A DNA stretch of 64,000 nucleotides from Nipponacmea schrenckii. Lineage: Eukaryota; Mollusca; Gastropoda; Lottiidae. The notes beneath the pieces are model-generated. The model ran no database searches, was not told the origin of the DNA, and saw only the letters and a program-made list of their open reading frames with translations. Where the stretch lies: positions 34,802,338-34,866,337 of the forward strand of contig CM060199.1 of NCBI GenBank assembly GCA_030562195.1, given 5' to 3'. The translations under genes and the position numbers were made by a program. Every line of letters begins with the position of its first letter. Position 1 is the first letter of the stretch. Positions 60,301-64,000 of the stretch are shown piece after piece.

Positions 60301-63300
60301 ATGCCATGTCATATTGAAGTTGAATGGCCAAAATACGTTAATTTCTCGAAATCCCTTTTCCACAACTAGAAAAATCACTTCATACAGTTGTCCTTCCAGA
60401 AAATAACACTTGATCTTGAACATTATCATCCAGACCTCAGGAAAAATCATAAGATAATATTTACTAATATTGATATTTTCCCCTTTCATTATCATAGAGA
60501 CCTTTACCACCTGTTATGATATGGAAAAATTTTTGCTCGACCAGAAAAAACTTGGTGAAGCTAATCTTGAAAATGGTAAATATACAATAGATCCAGACAA
60601 GTCGGGAGATAATCCCCCATTCACCGTTACCTGTGAATTTCCTCATACCCTTGTCAGTACCGGTCAAGGTAAAGCATTTTTTACCATTTATACCTGCTTG
60701 ATATAATAATTTACACATATACAGTTCCTCATTCCTCTTCATTTTATTTTTAATTAGATCTCCCGATCATTGATCAAAGATTAACAAGTTTTTAATTAGG
60801 GGAGGAAGCCACTTAGAATAGGGGTTGGAACCACTAGAATTGTATAGAGGTGGAAAACATTGGGGCGGAAACTGAAAAGGGCAGAAACAACGACTTTTCG
60901 GCCACCGCTGGTTCAGGCGCTTAATCTGGTTTAATCCCGAGATTCTGCCACTGTCAAGTTTATGTCTGATTTATCGATTATGAATCCTACCATAGAATGG
61001 AATCAGATATCATTATTACAGTTATTTCATATTTATTTTTTCAGCCCCTTTAACAGGACCAGCCGTTGGTACAACTGAATGTTATACTGTTGATTATTTT
61101 GATTTTGATGGTAATCCGTTAACAGCATCACAAGTAGCTGTAAGTTTTGTATTGTAATTATCGACGGAATCAAGGAAACAATAAGAACCTAATAGAAAAT
61201 TAAGACAAAGAGTCAAAAAACGTATTGATTTCTTTTTCTTTTTAGTACCTTGTGTTAGATTCTGACTACTGCACCCAATCACTTGAATACGAATGTATGA
61301 ATGCCCCTCTAACTGGGCATGTAAACTATACAACATGTGACGGCCGGCCACAAACAGGTTAGCTTGACTTCTATTTTTTTTTCAAATCGGCTCTTATTTA
61401 TCTTTAATTTTCACTGGATAAGAACATATTTGAAGAACTAAAGCCATTTTTTATATCTATTCTGGAGATACTTATATGTTAGGATGTGGTTTGGAGTTGA
61501 ACTTAATGACGAAACAGGAGCTTCAATATGATTAAATGTTCATAACGGAATATTTTGTTATTGTGTTGAAAATTCAATAAAGATAGTATATCATGGAATC
61601 CAGATGTATTTTACAGGTTGGGCTTTAAGTAGTGGATATGACACATGTTCTTGTGGTTTAACTGGAACATGTTTTGGAGGTTTAAATGAGAACTGCAACT
61701 GTGACACTGAAGATGGTGTCCTTCGATCAGACAAAGGCACGATATACAATTCTACCAGACTGCCAGTTTGTGAAGTTTGCATTACTTTAGATTCTGGTAA
61801 TACTCGATCAGCCACATACGATGTGGGAACTCTAAAATGCTCTGGGGCAGGATTTGGTAGGTTTTAACAAAACATTATCTGTATACGCATTATAATGTTA
61901 ATGAAACCGGTTTCAATTTAAATTGTATTGTATAAAAATTTGCGGCATCTGGGTGAACTGGATCAAACATTATAGTTTAAGTTGGAATGACTGTTGTTCT
62001 TGCCGCAAATTACCATTCTTTGTCCTTCTGAAAACGTTCGTAATCTACAATGGCTTTGATGTGTCAATTCACGACATAAGCATTTCTCTATTGCTGACTG
62101 CTCTCTAGTGAATCGCCAAACAACCTGTTTTGAGCTCTCGTTCACATGCAAACAACGGGAAGCCAAATGTTCACAAAAGAGACAAAACAAGAATCATTTT
62201 TCGCAGAATTAACTTAAATTAGTGATATTACAATGCGTTTATTTCAGTTGGTGAAGCTCATTGTCAAGATCTAAGAGTCAATTCCTCCATTTCCGGTGTT
62301 TCTTACATCGGTGATAAAGATGCAGGTACAGTCGTACCAGTTTATTGTGACATGATAGCTGAACCAAAGATAGGAATTATGGTGAGTCCAATCCCATTTT
62401 TAGTCTCGAGATGTCAAAGTTCTTAAAGATCAAAATTAAGTTAGAGCGCAATTGACTTCTCGTATATCTCATTCTCATTAGATTTGTCTTTTTACTTTTG
62501 AATATTGAGAGCGATCATTTTTCAATATAAGGGTTTATGAAGTCTATATCTATCTATATTTTTTTAGGAATTTCGATTGGGAGTAACAAATTACACTATC
62601 CCTGCGTTTGAAGATTTTAATGTTTCACTAGATTATTTTGGATACAGCAAGGAGGATATGGAGAGGTTGATAGATGACTCATACTACTGTACACAGGAAA
62701 TCTTTCTCGATTGTAATTCTGGAGCTTTAGATCTTAGTGGTACCAATGGTTGGTACTCTAGAGCTGGTGATCCACAAGATAGTTGGGGTGGAAATATAGG
62801 AAGTAAGATTTGCAAAAAACTATGAACTTAAATGATCATGGACAAACATGTAGAAAATAACACAGTTTAATTGCTCTCAAAATACTGAACTCAAAATCAA
62901 TTCTTTAGCCATTAAAGTGTTTTATATGTCTGTGTTGAAGTTTTTGATGTGCCAGCAATAAGTTTATACAATATTTCGTCAAGTCTAATTGAAATATATA
63001 CCTAACTTTCGTTCGTATCTTATTAGTTTCGTTTCGAATGTTTTATTAGCTATTGGCTTTGTACGTAACCACTACAGTTACGTACAACGCTAATAAAAAG
63101 GTACGAAACGAAACTAATACAAAACGAACGAAAGTTAGGTCTATATTTTAATTAGACTGTCTTTCATCTAATCCGGATTTGTGTAGCATATTATACTATC
63201 ATCGGTTTTTGATACGATACTCTCCTCCCTGATAATGCTTGGTTTGGGGAAATAGGGGCCGCTAAATTCAAATAAGTGATTACTGGAGTGATTTTATTTT

Positions 63301-63913
63301 AAAAACCCACATTGCTTGTATTTCAGAGACATTGAAATGTGAAGGTACCGGTGACAACTGTAATTGTCACGATGCCGGTCCTCAAACTGACGGGGGTATT
63401 TTGGGTGATAAAGCTCTATTGCCAATTTCTAGAGTCGTTCTTGGACAGCACTCGTCAGAGCGTATATTGAGGATTGAACCAGTTAAATGTTATGGTATGT
63501 TATCTCAAGTACATGTCGCTAAATTCTGTCGACCTTCTTCAAGGAAAACACTAAGTAAAATGTAATAAATTTTCATTTAGTACTGTGATGAAATTTGAAT
63601 AATAATCATTACATCAAGATCATGTTCGCTATTACCATTCTCTCGTTGATCCGGTACATTCTCTTTACTGGAACTGGGATACGAATGATATAGTTGAAAT
63701 TGAGAAACCAAATATGTTAAATGAAAATACGTCTCATTACACCATTTATTTCCAGAATTGCGTCCTGATTGCTACCAAATAATGAAGAGTGGCAACTTAA
63801 ACACACCATATTCTGCAAATCGTTATGTCATAGATCCAGATGGCCCTGATGGTGTTGATCCATTTGTAGTTACATGTGCATTCGACCATACCAACGACAA
63901 CGCCATAACTCAG
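51601..63913 (+). CDS. Giant secreted mosaic protein B, tandem paralogue of A (5' part, 1,264 aa visible)
   Basis: Twenty-six phase-compatible coding exons start at ATG 51601. The start exon begins at 51564 after a ttctag acceptor, as in protein A, and encodes a signal peptide (MILFYIILAFLPTIYA). Visible order: signal peptide, five EGF-like exons (aa 17-225), modules 1-5 (226-1211) and the first exon of module 6 (to 1264, phase 0). Exon number, phase and length match protein A throughout, and most exon lengths are identical or differ by multiples of three. The gene continues past the right edge and presumably carries the vWD and C-terminal parts. All visible introns are GT-AG, and no break is seen. 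The role is presumed to be the same extracellular matrix/mucus function as protein A (inference). Confidence 0.88.
54547..56442 (+). other. Protein B module 1 (exons 7-10)
   Basis: Exons 54547-54653, 55183-55349, 55660-55768, 56244-56442. The first three have exactly the lengths of protein A exons 7-9 (107, 167, 109). Shared motifs: FEIDTDGVDP, VKCEFKDD, FCYQSQW, TWGGSGVDGQ, CPCGVLGYCEQGVTCNCDG, LPIATLKF. The second intron (before 55183) contains a TIR element. Confidence 0.87.
54830..55132. mobile_element. Possible non-autonomous DNA transposon with AGGGGCGTAG ends
   Basis: The left end AGGGGCGTAGCG and the right end CTACGCCCCT are inverted copies ~300 bp apart. Between them lie an (AAT)n run and a palindromic TCGAT-rich piece, with no coding capacity. 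Short GGGGCGTAG-type termini are common in hAT-like elements, but I could not define an 8-bp target duplication, so the family is uncertain. It sits in the intron before 55183. Confidence 0.5.
56843..57842 (+). other. Protein B module 2 (exons 11-13)
   Basis: Exons 56843-57005, 57166-57292, 57530-57842 (163, 127, 313 nt; protein A has 163, 127, 310). Motifs: DIDGPTGALEP, VHCDMT, FCFQNIRYECR, YFPGGQQRAGYCACG, CNCDITDNVTRYD, LPIKSIYV, GPLLC. YFPG in place of WGG is shared with protein A module 2. Confidence 0.87.
58030..60151 (+). other. Protein B module 3 (exons 14-18)
   Basis: Exons 58030-58134, 58636-58724, 58879-59023, 59589-59748, 60033-60151. The five-exon split is the same as in protein A module 3. 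Motifs: GIEPNCEKYRNIG, YLIDPDGPEDP, GVTIVHHENEG, FCGQSLDFAC, SYLSGGEVGDTGCRCN, ICNCDADAAGN, HLPVYSLDF, LGPLKCF. CNCDADAAGN is the best Caspr-type match in the window. Confidence 0.87.
58170..58182 (+). repeat. G13 homopolymer in a protein B intron
   Basis: There are thirteen consecutive G in an otherwise AT-rich intron. The length may be unstable or a consensus artefact. Confidence 0.8.
60498..61856 (+). other. Protein B module 4 (exons 19-22)
   Basis: Exons 60498-60668, 61045-61139, 61246-61357, 61617-61856 (171, 95, 112, 240; protein A 171, 95, 112, 264). Motifs: TCYDMEKFL, YTIDPDKSG, VTCEFPH, YCTQSLEYEC, YTTCDGRPQTG, DTCSCGLTGTC, NCNCDTEDG, RLPVCEVC. As in protein A module 4, WGG is absent and CEVC follows LPV. 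Confidence 0.87.
62248..63494 (+). other. Protein B module 5 (exons 23-25)
   Basis: Exons 62248-62381, 62568-62802, 63327-63494 (134, 235, 168; protein A 143, 235, 168). Motifs: CQDLRVNSSI, VYCDMIAEPKIGIM, YYCTQEIFLDCN, GWYSRAGDPQDSWGGNIG, KCEGTGDNCNCHDAG, LLPISRVVLG, EPVKCY. The last intron of this module carries the second family 1 MITE. Confidence 0.87.
62982..63158. mobile_element. MITE-like inverted-repeat element, family 1, copy B
   Basis: The ends AGTCTAATTGAAATATATAC and its near-inverse (GTCTATATTTTAATTAGACT) are followed inwards by CTAACTTTCGTTCGTAT and its inverse, then GTTTCGTTTCGAATGTTTTA on the left and its degenerate inverse on the right. The 177-bp element is palindromic except for a short centre. 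Both ends are preserved, so it defines the family limits. It has no coding capacity. Confidence 0.8.
63756..63913 (+). other. Protein B module 6, first exon (cut by the window edge)
   Basis: This exon of 158 nt equals protein A exon 26 in length. Motifs: DCYQIMKSGNLNTPY, YVIDPDGPDGVDPF, VTCAFDHTNDN. It ends at a GTACCT donor in phase 0. The remainder of the module lies to the right of the window. Confidence 0.87.
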
Positions 63914-64000
63914 GTACCTTCTTATACTGTTGGATAAACTTGCAAAAAAGCAATGTAATAGGTTAATCACTGCAATGTACAAAGCGGAGATCTTTTTTAT

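Overview
This is an AT-rich, intron-rich animal genome window with no bacterial signatures. It shows GT-AG (and two GC-AG) introns, a recognisable animal KLHL18 gene, signal peptides followed by EGF/vWD mosaic proteins, tRNA-derived SINE-like repeats and short inverted-repeat (MITE-like) elements. I think a lophotrochozoan, perhaps a mollusc, is most likely. That is an inference from the repeat style and domain mosaics; no marker in the window proves it.

Layout. 1-3.2 kb: no confident gene, with a short tandem repeat and a possible SINE remnant. 3.2-4.6 kb: three phase-compatible exons of an unrecognised minus-strand gene, head to head with the next gene. 5.47-14.29 kb: KLHL18 on the plus strand, 11 coding exons, 568 aa, BTB-BACK-six kelch repeats. 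Its intron 1 carries a large fold-back repeat built on CCGAAAA units and its intron 9 a ~60-bp minisatellite. 14.3-25.3 kb: KLHL18 3' UTR, repeats, and a possible three-exon minus-strand small gene (20.96-24.37 kb). 25.4-48.2 kb: a 53-exon plus-strand gene for a 2,665-aa secreted protein. 48.2-51.6 kb: intergenic, with a ~400-bp direct duplication. 51.6 kb to the right edge: the first 26 coding exons (1,264 aa) of a second gene with the same structure, cut by the window end.

The two large genes are tandem paralogues. Each starts with a signal peptide and five EGF-like exons, then runs into an array of ~180-215-residue modules. Each module combines a fibrillar-collagen/fibrinogen-like start (an acidic D-x-DGP motif, then a cysteine) with the WGG...CxCG...CNCD...LPV signature of the fibrinogen-like region of contactin-associated proteins (Caspr/neurexin IV). 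The complete gene has seven modules, then three EGF domains, a vWD-C8-TIL unit, more EGFs, follistatin/Kazal-like units, one thrombospondin type 1 repeat and a C-terminal cystine-knot-like segment. Module boundaries are all in phase 1 and exon lengths match position by position between the paralogues, so the array existed before the gene duplicated. The composition suggests a polymerising, disulfide-linked extracellular protein (mucus, adhesive, cuticle or shell-matrix type). That role is inference. I do not recognise a named protein with this architecture, and it is the most interesting content of the window.
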